A stretch of 64,000 nt of DNA, taken from assembly GCF_029846635.1 (NCBI RefSeq), contig NZ_JARVTG010000001.1:4117001-4181000 (forward strand). The letters are read 5' to 3'. Shown here in pieces: positions 16,675-25,215 of the stretch; within the stretch, counting starts at the first letter, position 1, and each line of letters begins with the position of its first letter. This stretch comes from Pokkaliibacter sp. MBI-7. GTDB lineage: Bacteria; Pseudomonadota; Gammaproteobacteria; Pseudomonadales; Balneatricaceae. The position numbers were made by a program, and so were the translations under genes. The notes below the pieces were generated by a model, which saw nothing but the letters and a program-made list of their open reading frames with translations, was not told where the DNA came from and searched no databases.

Positions 16675-17328
16675 TCAGCCGAGAGTATAGGCGTTGCTTT
16701 TCAGCGCAGTCAGGCTGGCGTACAGCGAGTCGTGTTTGTAATCAGCAATACTGAATGCCTCTGGCCAGGGGGTATGGGGGTCGGGAATGGCAACCACGGT
16801 CATTCCTGCCGCTTTACCTGCCTTCACGCCATTGACCGAATCTTCCCAGACCAGGCACTGCTCGGGCTTAGCGCGCAGGCGCTCGGCAGCCAGCAGGAAT
16901 ACGGCGGGATCGGGCTTGGAGTGAGGAACTTCATAACCTGAAACCAGTACATCAACGGCAAATCGGTTCTGGCGCACAATTTCCTGAATAAACTCCAGCG
17001 GTGATGACGAGGCGATGGCGATGGAGAAGCCACGATCTGCCACATAGTTCATCATCTCGCGGGCACCGCGCATCAGCTGCACTTGCGGCAGACGAGGGCG
17101 CATATTGTCGAGAATCTGTTTGACGAATACTTCCGGCTCGATAAAGGCGGTGGGGTAGAGCTCACTCAGGCGCTGGCCGATATTGAGGGTGCTCATGCCC
17201 TGCATGGAGCGAAAGGTATCGTCGTCTATGTTCAGCCCGTAGTGACGCTTCACCACTGACTGCTCGACCGCCAGCCAGTGTGGCTCGGAGTCGATAAGCA
17301 GGCCGTCCATATCAAAAATCGCAAACAT
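16675..17328 (-). CDS. HAD-family hexitol/sugar-phosphate phosphatase (YniC/HxpB-like)
   Basis: A 217-residue HAD hydrolase of the beta-phosphoglucomutase-like branch. Motif I is FDMDGLLIDSEP (nucleophile D at about residue 6), motif II ASSSPLEF, and motifs III/IV SKPDPAVF and WEDSVNGVKAG. The cap helices sit between motifs I and II. Closest in pattern to Escherichia coli YniC, which removes phosphate from 2-deoxyglucose-6-phosphate and hexitol phosphates. Position between the polyol dehydrogenase and transaldolase suggests it clears dead-end sugar or polyol phosphates made by misdirected kinases; this is inference. ATG 17328 with AAAGGATC upstream. Confidence 0.85.
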   Translation of the reverse strand: MFAIFDMDGLLIDSEPHWLAVEQSVVKRHYGLNIDDDTFRSMQGMSTLNIGQRLSELYPTAFIEPEVFVKQILDNMRPRLPQVQLMRGAREMMNYVADRGFSIAIASSSPLEFIQEIVRQNRFAVDVLVSGYEVPHSKPDPAVFLLAAERLRAKPEQCLVWEDSVNGVKAGKAAGMTVVAIPDPHTPWPEAFSIADYKHDSLYASLTALKSNAYTLG

Positions 17329-17624
17329 CCTCAGATCCTTTATGTTCCAGATGGGCGTGCAGCTAGGCTCTGACTGGCATCACCAAGTGGCTTGGCGTTG
17401 CCAGCAGGCATCCGCAGGCTGTCAGACAGTCTGCAAGACTAAAGTTTAAGGTGCCTATGCTACATGAAAATATCCGGGAACGGGCTGATCAGGCTGTTGT
17501 CGGAGTGTATCCAGTGTGCCGGTGAGAGCGAAATTGATAACGCCAAAGTGAAAATGGATAACCGCTCAGGGGGCAGATGAGCAGCGAAGTGCTGCTAACC
17601 TGCACCCTGAAGGATGTGGTTTTA

Positions 17625-19097
17625 TCAGGCGACATAGTCGCGCAGGGTGGCCTGTACGCCTTTTTCACGCAGGCTGTTCAGTGCCCGCTCAAACGCGGCG
17701 ACAAACTCCGCTGAAGCCAGCGGTGCCTTGCCAAAGATATCTTCCACACCGAGAAAACGCTGGGTCAGGCTGGCGTCGTCCTGCACCTGCTGTTGCATAA
17801 AGTCAGCACGGGGATCAGGGATACGATAGCTTTCGCCACGCTCATTGACTCCTTTCAGATACCACGCCCAGCTGGCGATGATCAGTGCCACACGGTCCAG
17901 CGGTTTACCTTCCTGCAGCAGCTGATTGACGGTCAGCATGATGTATTTGGGGAATTTGGCCGAGCCGTCGGAACAGGTACGTGCCAGCTGGTCGCAGATG
18001 GCGCGGTTAGAGAAACGGTCGATCAGGGTTTGTTTGTAGTCCGTCAGATTGATGCCGGGAACAGGCGCCAGTTGAGGGGTCACGTCGATATCCATGAAGT
18101 CACGGACAAACTTTTCGATCAGCGGGTCAAGCATGGCTTCATGCACAAACTGATAGCCCTGCACATAGCCGAGGTAGGTCAGCGCCAGATGGCTGCCGTT
18201 GAGCAGTTTCAGTTTCATGTGCTCATAGGGCGTTACGTCATCAGTGAACTGCACTCCGACTTCCTCCCACTGCGGCCGGCCATTGCAGAAGCTGTCTTCC
18301 AGTACCCACTGAATAAAGGGTTCGCAGACTACGGGCCAGGCATCGTCGACACCGGTTTTATCCTGCAGCTGCTGGCGGTGTTCTGCACTGGTCATCGGCG
18401 TGATGCGGTCAACCATGGCATTGGGGAAAGCCACATTGGCATTGATCCAGTCAGCCAGCTCGGCATCCAGCAGGCGGGTAAAGGTAATCACGGCCTTGCG
18501 GGTGACATCGCCATTATGTGGCAGGTTGTCGCAGCTCATGATGGTAAAGGGGGGAATGCCCTGATCACGACGCTGGCGCAGGGCTTTGGCCAGATAGCCG
18601 AAGATAGTGGCGGGGGTGTCTGGGTTAGCCAGATCATGCTGAATCTGCGGCAGTCCGGCATTGAACTCGCCGGTGCTGTCATCAACGCAGTAACCGCCTT
18701 CGGTAATGGTCAGGGAGACAATACGGGTGTCGGCATCCACCAGTCTGGCGTGCAGCTGTTCAGGCTGTTCCGGGGCCAGAATGAAGTCCTGAATGGCACC
18801 GATCACCTTGATCTCGGTGTCATCGCTGTCACCCAGTTCGACCATGGTGTAAAGGTAGTCCTGACTGGCCAGCGCATCGCGCATACCCCGGTCTTCCGGA
18901 CGCAGGCCGACACCGCAGATGCCCCAGTCACGGGCTTTACCCTGCTTCAGCAGCAGGTCGGTATAGACGGCCTGATGGGCGCGGTGGAAGCCGCCGACGC
19001 CGACGTGAACGATTCCCTGACGAATGTCATCGCGTACATAGCCAGGCTGGCCGACGCTGGCGGGCAGTTGCTGCAGATTGGCTGCGTTGAGTTTCAT
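17625..19097 (-). CDS. mtlD: Polyol (mannitol/arabinitol-type) 2-dehydrogenase
   Basis: A 490-residue protein of the long-chain mannitol dehydrogenase family. The nucleotide-binding loop reads HVGVGGFHRAHQAVYTDLLL. DRITPMTS and the catalytic-lysine segment MKLKLLNGSHLALTYLGY near residue 290 are diagnostic. It oxidises D-mannitol to fructose; homologues also take D-arabinitol to D-xylulose and D-sorbitol to fructose. The start at 19097 has AGGA upstream. It lies 148 bp after the ABC ATPase gene, the same order as the pseudomonad mtlEFGKD operon. The accompanying xylB and tal genes make a pentitol substrate plausible. Confidence 0.93.
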   Translation of the reverse strand: MKLNAANLQQLPASVGQPGYVRDDIRQGIVHVGVGGFHRAHQAVYTDLLLKQGKARDWGICGVGLRPEDRGMRDALASQDYLYTMVELGDSDDTEIKVIGAIQDFILAPEQPEQLHARLVDADTRIVSLTITEGGYCVDDSTGEFNAGLPQIQHDLANPDTPATIFGYLAKALRQRRDQGIPPFTIMSCDNLPHNGDVTRKAVITFTRLLDAELADWINANVAFPNAMVDRITPMTSAEHRQQLQDKTGVDDAWPVVCEPFIQWVLEDSFCNGRPQWEEVGVQFTDDVTPYEHMKLKLLNGSHLALTYLGYVQGYQFVHEAMLDPLIEKFVRDFMDIDVTPQLAPVPGINLTDYKQTLIDRFSNRAICDQLARTCSDGSAKFPKYIMLTVNQLLQEGKPLDRVALIIASWAWYLKGVNERGESYRIPDPRADFMQQQVQDDASLTQRFLGVEDIFGKAPLASAEFVAAFERALNSLREKGVQATLRDYVA

Positions 19098-19245
19098 GAT
19101 GCAAATCCTGTCATAGCGGTTCATGCAGCAGTGCTGCGTTGAATCTGAATACGAGCGGCTGCCACCCCTGCCGTTATGCCGGTCAGGAGGTGGCTGCTGG
19201 AAACGGGTTAGGTACCGGCGGTTGGGGTGGCCAGCCGCCTTCAGG

Positions 19246-20349
19246 TCAGGCGGCGCGCTGATTCAGTTTCGGGATGGTCAGGCCACTTTCGTCAAACAGA
19301 TGACAGTGGTTGAGATCCAGTGCCAGACCGACGCGCTGGCCGAACTCACCGGTGAAGTCGCCGGGAGCGCGCACGGTGAGCGTTTCACCTGAGCTGGTGC
19401 GCACGTAGCAGAATGTGTCGCTGCCCAGATGCTCGGTGACATCCATCTCAACCTGGAAGGCGCTGTCGCTGGCTTTGACCACTTCGATATGCTCAGGGCG
19501 AATACCCAGCGTCACCTTGTTGCCAGCGCTGACGCGAGCACCGCTGATGGGCAGCTGCAAGCGCGTGCCTGCAGCCAGCTCGATGGTGACTGACTGGCTG
19601 TCTGTGCTCATCACCCGGGCGTCGAGGAAGCCCATCTTTGGTGTGCCAATAAAGCCTGCGACGAACTGGTTGACCGGGTTGTGATACAGCTCCATGGGGG
19701 AGCCGACCTGCTCAATACGACCGCCGTTGAGTACCACCACCTTGTCGGCCAGGGTCATGGCTTCGACCTGGTCATGGGTGACGTAAATCATGGTGGCATT
19801 GAGGTCATGGTGCAGACGTGCCAGCTCCAGACGCATCTGCACACGCAGGGCGGCATCCAGGTTGGACAGTGGCTCGTCAAACAGGAACACCTTGGGGTTG
19901 CGCACAATGGCGCGGCCAATGGCGACGCGCTGACGCTGACCGCCAGACAACGCCTTGGGCTTGCGTTCCAGCAGATGGCCCAGCTCGAGAATGCGGGCGG
20001 CATCCTGTACCTTGGCTTCCACTTCACTCTTGTCGATGCCCGCCAGATCCAGCGCAAACGACATGTTCTTGCGCACTGACATGTGGGGGTAGAGCGCGTA
20101 GGTCTGGAACACCATGGCCAGATCACGCTTGGCCGGGGTGACGTCGGTAATGTCGCGACCATCAAGGGAGATAGTGCCGCTGGTGACCTCTTCCAGCCCG
20201 GCGATCAACCGCAGCAGGGTCGATTTGCCGCAGCCGGACGGGCCGACAAACACCACAAATTCGTGATCGTTGATGTCCAGATCGACGCCTTTGATGATTT
20301 CCAGGCCGTCGAAGACTTTTCTCAGTTTTCTTATTTTCAGATCTGCCAT
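19246..20349 (-). CDS. Polyol ABC transporter ATP-binding protein (MalK/SmoK-like)
   Basis: A 367-residue ATPase. Walker A is GPSGCGKST, the signature is LSGGQRQRVAIGRAIVRNP, Walker B is VFLFDEPLSNLD, and the switch histidine is in YVTHDQVEAM. A C-terminal TOBE/OB regulatory region begins about residue 240 and includes LGIRPEHIEV. This is the CUT1 carbohydrate importer type. It energises the two permeases encoded upstream. AAGGAATT precedes the ATG at 20349. Spacing of 10 bp to the permease gene indicates one transcript. Confidence 0.95.
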   Translation of the reverse strand: MADLKIRKLRKVFDGLEIIKGVDLDINDHEFVVFVGPSGCGKSTLLRLIAGLEEVTSGTISLDGRDITDVTPAKRDLAMVFQTYALYPHMSVRKNMSFALDLAGIDKSEVEAKVQDAARILELGHLLERKPKALSGGQRQRVAIGRAIVRNPKVFLFDEPLSNLDAALRVQMRLELARLHHDLNATMIYVTHDQVEAMTLADKVVVLNGGRIEQVGSPMELYHNPVNQFVAGFIGTPKMGFLDARVMSTDSQSVTIELAAGTRLQLPISGARVSAGNKVTLGIRPEHIEVVKASDSAFQVEMDVTEHLGSDTFCYVRTSSGETLTVRAPGDFTGEFGQRVGLALDLNHCHLFDESGLTIPKLNQRAA

Positions 20350-20359
20350 GATGAATTCC

Positions 20360-21196
20360 TTACTTCACTGCGCCGAAAGACAGGCCGCGGACAAGTTGTT
20401 TCTGACTCAGCCAGCCGATGATCAGGATCGGTGCGCAGGCCAGGGTGGAGACGGCGGACAGCTTGGCCCAGAACAACCCTTCGGGGCTGGAGTACGAGGC
20501 AATCAGTGCTGTCAGGGGTGCAGCCTTGGAGGCGGTGAGATTGAGTGACCAGAAAGCTTCGTTCCAGCTGAGGATCAGCGACAGCAGCATGGTGGAGGCC
20601 AGACCGCCTTTGCTGATGGGCAGCAGTACGCGGCTGATTTCCTGCAGCGGTGTGGCACCGTCCAGACGAGCTGCTTCAAGAATGTCCTTGGGAATCTCCT
20701 TGAAGAAGGAGTACACCATCCACACCATGATTGGCAGGTTGATCAGGGTATAGATGATCACCAGCGCGGTGCGGGTATCGAGCAGGCCGGTGTTCTTGCA
20801 CAGCAGGTAAATGGGCATCAGTACCCCGACCGGCGGCAGCATCTTGGTCGACAGCATCCACAGCAGGGTGCTCTTGGTGCGCTTGCTCTCATAGAAGGCC
20901 ATAGAGTAAGCGGCAGGCACCGCGATCAGCATGCCGATAATGGTTGAGCCGAACGACACCACAACGGAGTTCCAGGCAAAGCTGAAGTAGCCACTGCGCT
21001 GCTGGATCTCGACGTAGTTCTCCAGCGTCGGAGTGAAGATCAGCTCAGGTGGCGAGGCGAAAGCGGCCAGTTCGGTTTTGAAGCTGGTGAGGATCATCCA
21101 GAAAATCGGGAAGAACATCATCAGACCTACTGCCCAGGCCAGCAGGCCGAGCAGGAAGGTACGTAATTGACGGGTTTGTTTCAGCGTCAGCATCAT
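20360..21196 (-). CDS. Polyol ABC transporter permease (MalG/SmoG-like)
   Basis: A 278-residue inner-membrane permease with six predicted segments. The EAA loop near the C-terminal third reads EAARLDGATPLQEISRVLLP, the contact site for the ATPase. Starts at ATG 21196 with AGGAGGG eight bases upstream; a second ATG follows immediately. It is 13 bp after the other permease gene and 10 bp before the ATPase gene. Confidence 0.95.
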   Translation of the reverse strand: MMLTLKQTRQLRTFLLGLLAWAVGLMMFFPIFWMILTSFKTELAAFASPPELIFTPTLENYVEIQQRSGYFSFAWNSVVVSFGSTIIGMLIAVPAAYSMAFYESKRTKSTLLWMLSTKMLPPVGVLMPIYLLCKNTGLLDTRTALVIIYTLINLPIMVWMVYSFFKEIPKDILEAARLDGATPLQEISRVLLPISKGGLASTMLLSLILSWNEAFWSLNLTASKAAPLTALIASYSSPEGLFWAKLSAVSTLACAPILIIGWLSQKQLVRGLSFGAVK

Positions 21197-21209
21197 GATC
21201 GTCCCTCCT

Positions 21210-22154
21210 TTAGCTGGCTTTGTCGGTCAGGTTCTTGCCGATCAGTCGGATCAGCACGAAGGCAGCGATATTGGCAATCACCACGGCAATCAGACCACCG
21301 GCAGAGGCCATACCGACGTCAAACTGCAGCAGCGCCTGGTTGTAGATCAGGTAGGCCAGGTTAGTGGTTTCATAGCCCGGGCCACCGCTGGTGGTGGTGT
21401 AGATTTCGGCAAATACCGACAGCAGGAAGATGGTCTCGATCATCACCACGACGGCGATAGGCCGTGACAGGTGAGGCAGCGTGATGTGCCAGAAGATCGC
21501 CAGCGGGCCGGCACCGTCCAGACGGGCGGCATCTTTCTGTTCCTGATCCAGTGACTGCATGGCAGTCATCAGGATCAGGATGGCGAAGGGCAGCCACTGC
21601 CACGACACGATCATGATGATGGAGAGCATCGGATAGTGAGTGAACCAGTCCACCGGCGTGGCACCGAAGAAGCGCCAGATCGCCGCGAAAATACCGGACA
21701 CCGGGTGCAGCAGCAGGTTCTTCCAGACCAGCGCGCTGACGGTTGGCATGATAAAAAACGGGGATATCAACATGACGCGGACCAGGCCGCGCCCCCAGAA
21801 GTCAATATCCACCAGAACTGAAATCAGTACGCCCAGCACCACGCTGATCAGCAATACGCTGCCGACCAGAATCAGGGTGTTGGCGGCACCGGCGAGAAAG
21901 CCCGCGTCGGTGATGAAGTAATAGAAGTTTTCCAGGCCGACAAAGTCGTTTTCACCGGGATAGAGCAAGTTGTAGCGAATGGTGGAGAAGTAGATGGTCA
22001 TCGCCAGCGGCACGATCATCCAGACCAGCAGCAAGAGTACCGAAGGAGAGACCGTAGCCAGGCGCAGCCGGTTTTCGTAGCGGGAGACACCGCCCTGACG
22101 GGCCTTGTCTTCGGGCTGCTGCGTCGTTCTGGAGTCCAGACTGGTAGTATTCAT
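21210..22154 (-). CDS. Polyol ABC transporter permease (MalF/SmoF-like)
   Basis: A 314-residue permease with six predicted segments and the EAA loop DAARLDGAGPLAIFWHITLP. The N-terminal cytoplasmic 35 residues precede TM1 (SVLLLLVWMIVPLAMTIYF). The start at 22154 gives the family length; the frame open to 22211 adds residues without homology character. It lies 324 bp after the binding-protein gene. Confidence 0.93.
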   Translation of the reverse strand: MNTTSLDSRTTQQPEDKARQGGVSRYENRLRLATVSPSVLLLLVWMIVPLAMTIYFSTIRYNLLYPGENDFVGLENFYYFITDAGFLAGAANTLILVGSVLLISVVLGVLISVLVDIDFWGRGLVRVMLISPFFIMPTVSALVWKNLLLHPVSGIFAAIWRFFGATPVDWFTHYPMLSIIMIVSWQWLPFAILILMTAMQSLDQEQKDAARLDGAGPLAIFWHITLPHLSRPIAVVVMIETIFLLSVFAEIYTTTSGGPGYETTNLAYLIYNQALLQFDVGMASAGGLIAVVIANIAAFVLIRLIGKNLTDKAS

Positions 22155-22478
22155 AGACCTGACTCTTATCATTATTCTGACGTCTGGCTGCCGGGGCTGT
22201 GACGGTGTCATCGCTGACTGGGCGCATGGCGCGGAGGTCGGTGATGGCGCGTCGGGCAGGATGGCAGGGGCGTCTTTTATTGTCTGAAAGCCTGGGGGAG
22301 TTACCTCCCCCGGCCACGTGAAACCGGCAGCAGGGCAGCCGGTGTTGGCGAAGCGGTCAGCCTGACGAATGCATGGCTGTCAGTGATTGATCACGGGCTA
22401 GGTGAGGGGTCTGCTCACCGCTTCGCGTTGCCTGCTGATGGATGGCGGCTACCGGTATTCACCCGGGGCTGGCCCGCA
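22155..22478. other. Intercistronic region between binding protein and permeases
   Basis: 324 bp without a gene. Its main feature is the stable GC hairpin at 22294-22311. No RNA gene or extra reading frame was seen. Confidence 0.55.
22294..22311 (-). terminator. Intercistronic hairpin / partial terminator
   Basis: A perfect 7-bp GC stem GGGGGAG/CTCCCCC with a 4-base loop, followed on the minus strand by AGGCTTTC. Located between the binding-protein gene and the permease genes, where such structures usually lower downstream expression so the binding protein is in excess. The role is inferred. Confidence 0.6.
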
Positions 22479-23816
22479 TCAGTCCTTGATGTAACCTGCG
22501 CGTTTCATGTCACGGCTGACCGAGGTCTGGGCATCTTCCAGTACCTTGTCAATGCTCATCTGACCTGCCAACGCACCGGAGACCAGCTTGCCAACCTGGG
22601 TACCAATGGCCTGGAACTCAGGAATGGTGACGTACTGAACACCGACATAGGGAATCGGCTTGGCAGAGGAGTCCATGGGGTCGGCGCTCTGCATGGAGTC
22701 CAGGGTCAGCTGGGCAAAAGGCGCAGCGGCTTTGTATTCTGCACTGTAGGTGGAGAAGCGGGTGCCGGGAGGAATATTGGCAATACCTTCCTTGCTAGCG
22801 ACCAGACTGCTGTAGCCTTTGGAGGTTGCCCACTCAATAAAGGTTTTGGCCGCATCGACTTTCTTCGAGGAGGCAGGGATACCCAGCGACCAGGCCCACA
22901 GCCAGTGTGAACCTTTATCGGTGGTCTGATGAGGGGCAAAGGCAAAGCCCACGTTGTCAGATACCTTGCTCTGAGACTTATCGGTCACGAAGGAGCCAGC
23001 GACGGTCGCATCAACCCACATGGCGCATTTGCCACTGTTGAACAGTGCCAGGTTTTCGTTGAAACCGTTGGTTGAAGCACCGGGTGGGCCGTATTTGCCC
23101 AGCAGATCAACATAGAAGCTCAGGGCTTCTTTCCACTCGGGCGCGGTGGTGAACTCGGGCTTCCACTGCTCATCGAACCAGCGACCACCGAAGCTGTTGA
23201 CCATGGTGGTGAACAGCGCCATGTTCTCACCCCAGCCTGCCTTGCCACGCAGACAGATGCCGTACTGCTCTTTATCCGGGTGGCTGAGTTTCTCGGCAAA
23301 GCCCTTGATCTGATCCCAGGTGGGCTGCTCGGGCATGCTCAGGCCAGCTTCCTTGAACAGGTCAGCGCGGTAATAGGTCATGGAGCTTTCCGCATAGAAG
23401 GGCAGGGCATAGAGGTTGTTGTCGACTGACAGACCATCGCGTACGGACGGGAAGATATCGTCGACGTCATAGTCTTTGGGCAGATCAGTGATGGGCGTCA
23501 GCCAGCCTTTCTTACCCCACAGACCGGTTTCGTACATACCGATGGTCACCACGTCGAACTGACCACCCTTGGTGGCAATGTCGGTGGTCAGACGCTGGCG
23601 CAGTACGTTTTCTTCCAGAACGACCCAGTCCAGCTTGATGTCTGGATGAGCCGTTTCAAATTCCTTTGACAGACCCTGCATACGCACCATGTCACCGTTG
23701 TTGACGGTGCCGATGGTAATGGTGGTGGCGGCAGATGCATGTTGCGCGGCCATCAGCATGCCGCCGGAAATCAGGGCAGCAAAAAGCGGATGCAGTTTCA
23801 GGCTGTTAGCTTTCAT
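22479..23816 (-). CDS. Polyol ABC transporter substrate-binding protein (SmoE/MtlE-like)
   Basis: A 445-residue extracellular solute-binding protein, family 1. The signal peptide is MKANSLKLHPLFAALISGGM through about residue 29 (QHASA). The mature part starts TTITIGTVNNGDMVRMQGL. SMTYYRADLFKEAGLSMPEQ, WVDATVAGS and WAWSLGIPASSKKVDAAKTF match the CUT1 binding-protein pattern. GAGGAGTG upstream supports ATG 23816. First gene of the cluster and so the most highly expressed. Confidence 0.94.
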   Translation of the reverse strand: MKANSLKLHPLFAALISGGMLMAAQHASAATTITIGTVNNGDMVRMQGLSKEFETAHPDIKLDWVVLEENVLRQRLTTDIATKGGQFDVVTIGMYETGLWGKKGWLTPITDLPKDYDVDDIFPSVRDGLSVDNNLYALPFYAESSMTYYRADLFKEAGLSMPEQPTWDQIKGFAEKLSHPDKEQYGICLRGKAGWGENMALFTTMVNSFGGRWFDEQWKPEFTTAPEWKEALSFYVDLLGKYGPPGASTNGFNENLALFNSGKCAMWVDATVAGSFVTDKSQSKVSDNVGFAFAPHQTTDKGSHWLWAWSLGIPASSKKVDAAKTFIEWATSKGYSSLVASKEGIANIPPGTRFSTYSAEYKAAAPFAQLTLDSMQSADPMDSSAKPIPYVGVQYVTIPEFQAIGTQVGKLVSGALAGQMSIDKVLEDAQTSVSRDMKRAGYIKD

Positions 23817-23998
23817 ACGAGTTTCACTCCTCAACCGACCCTGAGAGCAGTGCTCTGAGCCAGTGTTGTTTTTATCGTTGTTTTACCTGTTGGTGTCGCC
23901 GCAGTGTTGCGCTGTCAGCGAGTGCCAGGAGAGTGTTGGCCTGTGTATTACAGCCGTTGACCTGTACGAAAACAAATAACTAATCCACCAATTATTGA

Positions 23999-24160
23999 TA
24001 CTTTTTTGCACTGATGGTTGCAGGCGTTTCTGCAGTTTTCGGGTTAATTTTTATGAATAACAACAGGTTATCGGCTATGTGTTGAAACCTGTGGGATAAA
24101 AGTGGTCATATCACCGTTTTTTGCTTCTGCAAAAAAGTAGAGGTCAGAGGCACAAAAGTA
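23999..24160. promoter_or_regulatory. Candidate operator sites for the AraC/MtlR-type activator
   Basis: The motif GCAMAAAAGTA occurs three times in the region between the divergent transporter operon and activator gene. On the plus strand GCAAAAAAGTA (24129-24139) and GCACAAAAGTA (24150-24160) start exactly 21 bp apart. On the minus strand GCAAAAAAGTA lies at 23999-24009, with a poor second half-site 21 bp further on. Direct repeats two helical turns apart are the usual target of AraC-family dimers. The minus copy faces the transporter operon and the plus pair faces the activator gene. Confidence 0.55.
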
Positions 24161-24252
24161 TTGGTTGTGATGAAGGCTCAGCGGTAGTGTGGAGCGACAA
24201 CAAGAACAACATGAAGAGCATGTACCACTGCGGTATTGCTGAGGTTGAATCT

Positions 24253-25164
24253 ATGCCCCATCCCCTCCGTGCAGCTGATCCCTCCTATGAGCTGATCGAT
24301 GAGCAGCGAGCCAGCCGGGTGCTGTATCGTGAACATGGCTTTCCTCATCCCCTGGTGCGCTGGCATTACCACAGGGAATATGAGCTGCACCTGATTACCG
24401 CCAGTTCCGGCAAGGTATTTGTCGGTGACTACATCGGTAACTTTTACCCCGGCAATCTGATCCTCACTGGGCCGAATTTGCCCCATAACTGGATCAGTCA
24501 GGTGGAAGAGGGCGAACAGGTCGACAGGCGCGACCGGGTGGTGAATTTTACCGATGAGCTGATTGCCACCGCGCAAGGTGCCTTCCCGGAAATGCACAGC
24601 TTTACTCCGCTTCTGGAAAGAGCGCAGTACGGTATCGAGTTTTACGGCAAGAACACGGTCAGCGAGGCCAAACAACTGATTTATCGGATAGCTGAAAGTC
24701 AGGGCGTGACGCGGCTTTCACTGTTTTTCATTCTGCTGGAGCTGCTGGCGGACACCGGGGAATACCACCTGCTGTCGAGTAACGACTATCTGCTGGTCAC
24801 CGGGGAGAAGAACATTCAGCGGCTGAATCTGGCGGTGAACTATATCTTTGATCACTACATGCGCAATGTGACCCTAGAAGAGGTTGCCGACCATGTCAGC
24901 ATGAAGCCTACCTACTTTTCCAAGTTCTTCCGTCAGGCGACCGGGCGGCGCTTTATCGAGTTCGTCACCAGCCTGCGCATCAGCAAAGCCTGTGAGCTGT
25001 TGAGTCGCAGTGATACGGCGATCACGGATATCTGTTTTGAAGCTGGCTTCAACAATATCTCCAACTTCAACCGGCGCTTCTTCGCCAGCAAGGGCATGAC
25101 CCCGTCAGATTACCGGCGGGAAGCCTATGAGCGCGGTTCCGACAAGTGGAGCCATGTTTCCTGA
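24253..25164 (+). CDS. mtlR: AraC-family transcriptional activator (MtlR-like)
   Basis: A 303-residue regulator. The N-terminal cupin sensor (about 1-170) contains HYHREYELHLITASSGKVFV and the NLILTGPNLPHNW segment. The C-terminal double helix-turn-helix begins near residue 197 (LNLAVNYIFDHYMRNVTLEE) and ends with the family motif ISNFNRRFFASKGMTPSDYR. Start 24253 is chosen for GAGG eight bases upstream and for family length; in-frame ATGs at 24211 and 24121 lack a ribosome site. Divergent from the polyol operon, as in pseudomonads, where MtlR activates mtl genes in response to polyols. Confidence 0.9.
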   Translation: MPHPLRAADPSYELIDEQRASRVLYREHGFPHPLVRWHYHREYELHLITASSGKVFVGDYIGNFYPGNLILTGPNLPHNWISQVEEGEQVDRRDRVVNFTDELIATAQGAFPEMHSFTPLLERAQYGIEFYGKNTVSEAKQLIYRIAESQGVTRLSLFFILLELLADTGEYHLLSSNDYLLVTGEKNIQRLNLAVNYIFDHYMRNVTLEEVADHVSMKPTYFSKFFRQATGRRFIEFVTSLRISKACELLSRSDTAITDICFEAGFNNISNFNRRFFASKGMTPSDYRREAYERGSDKWSHVS

Positions 25165-25215
25165 GCCCCTCAGGTAGTCTCGCTACGGTTGTGATTTTCT
25201 CATCAGTCACCGTAC

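Noticed and set aside
17793..19142. A 449-codon open frame on the plus strand
   Set aside because: It lies wholly antisense to the polyol dehydrogenase gene, has no recognisable domain and is an effect of GC-rich codon bias.
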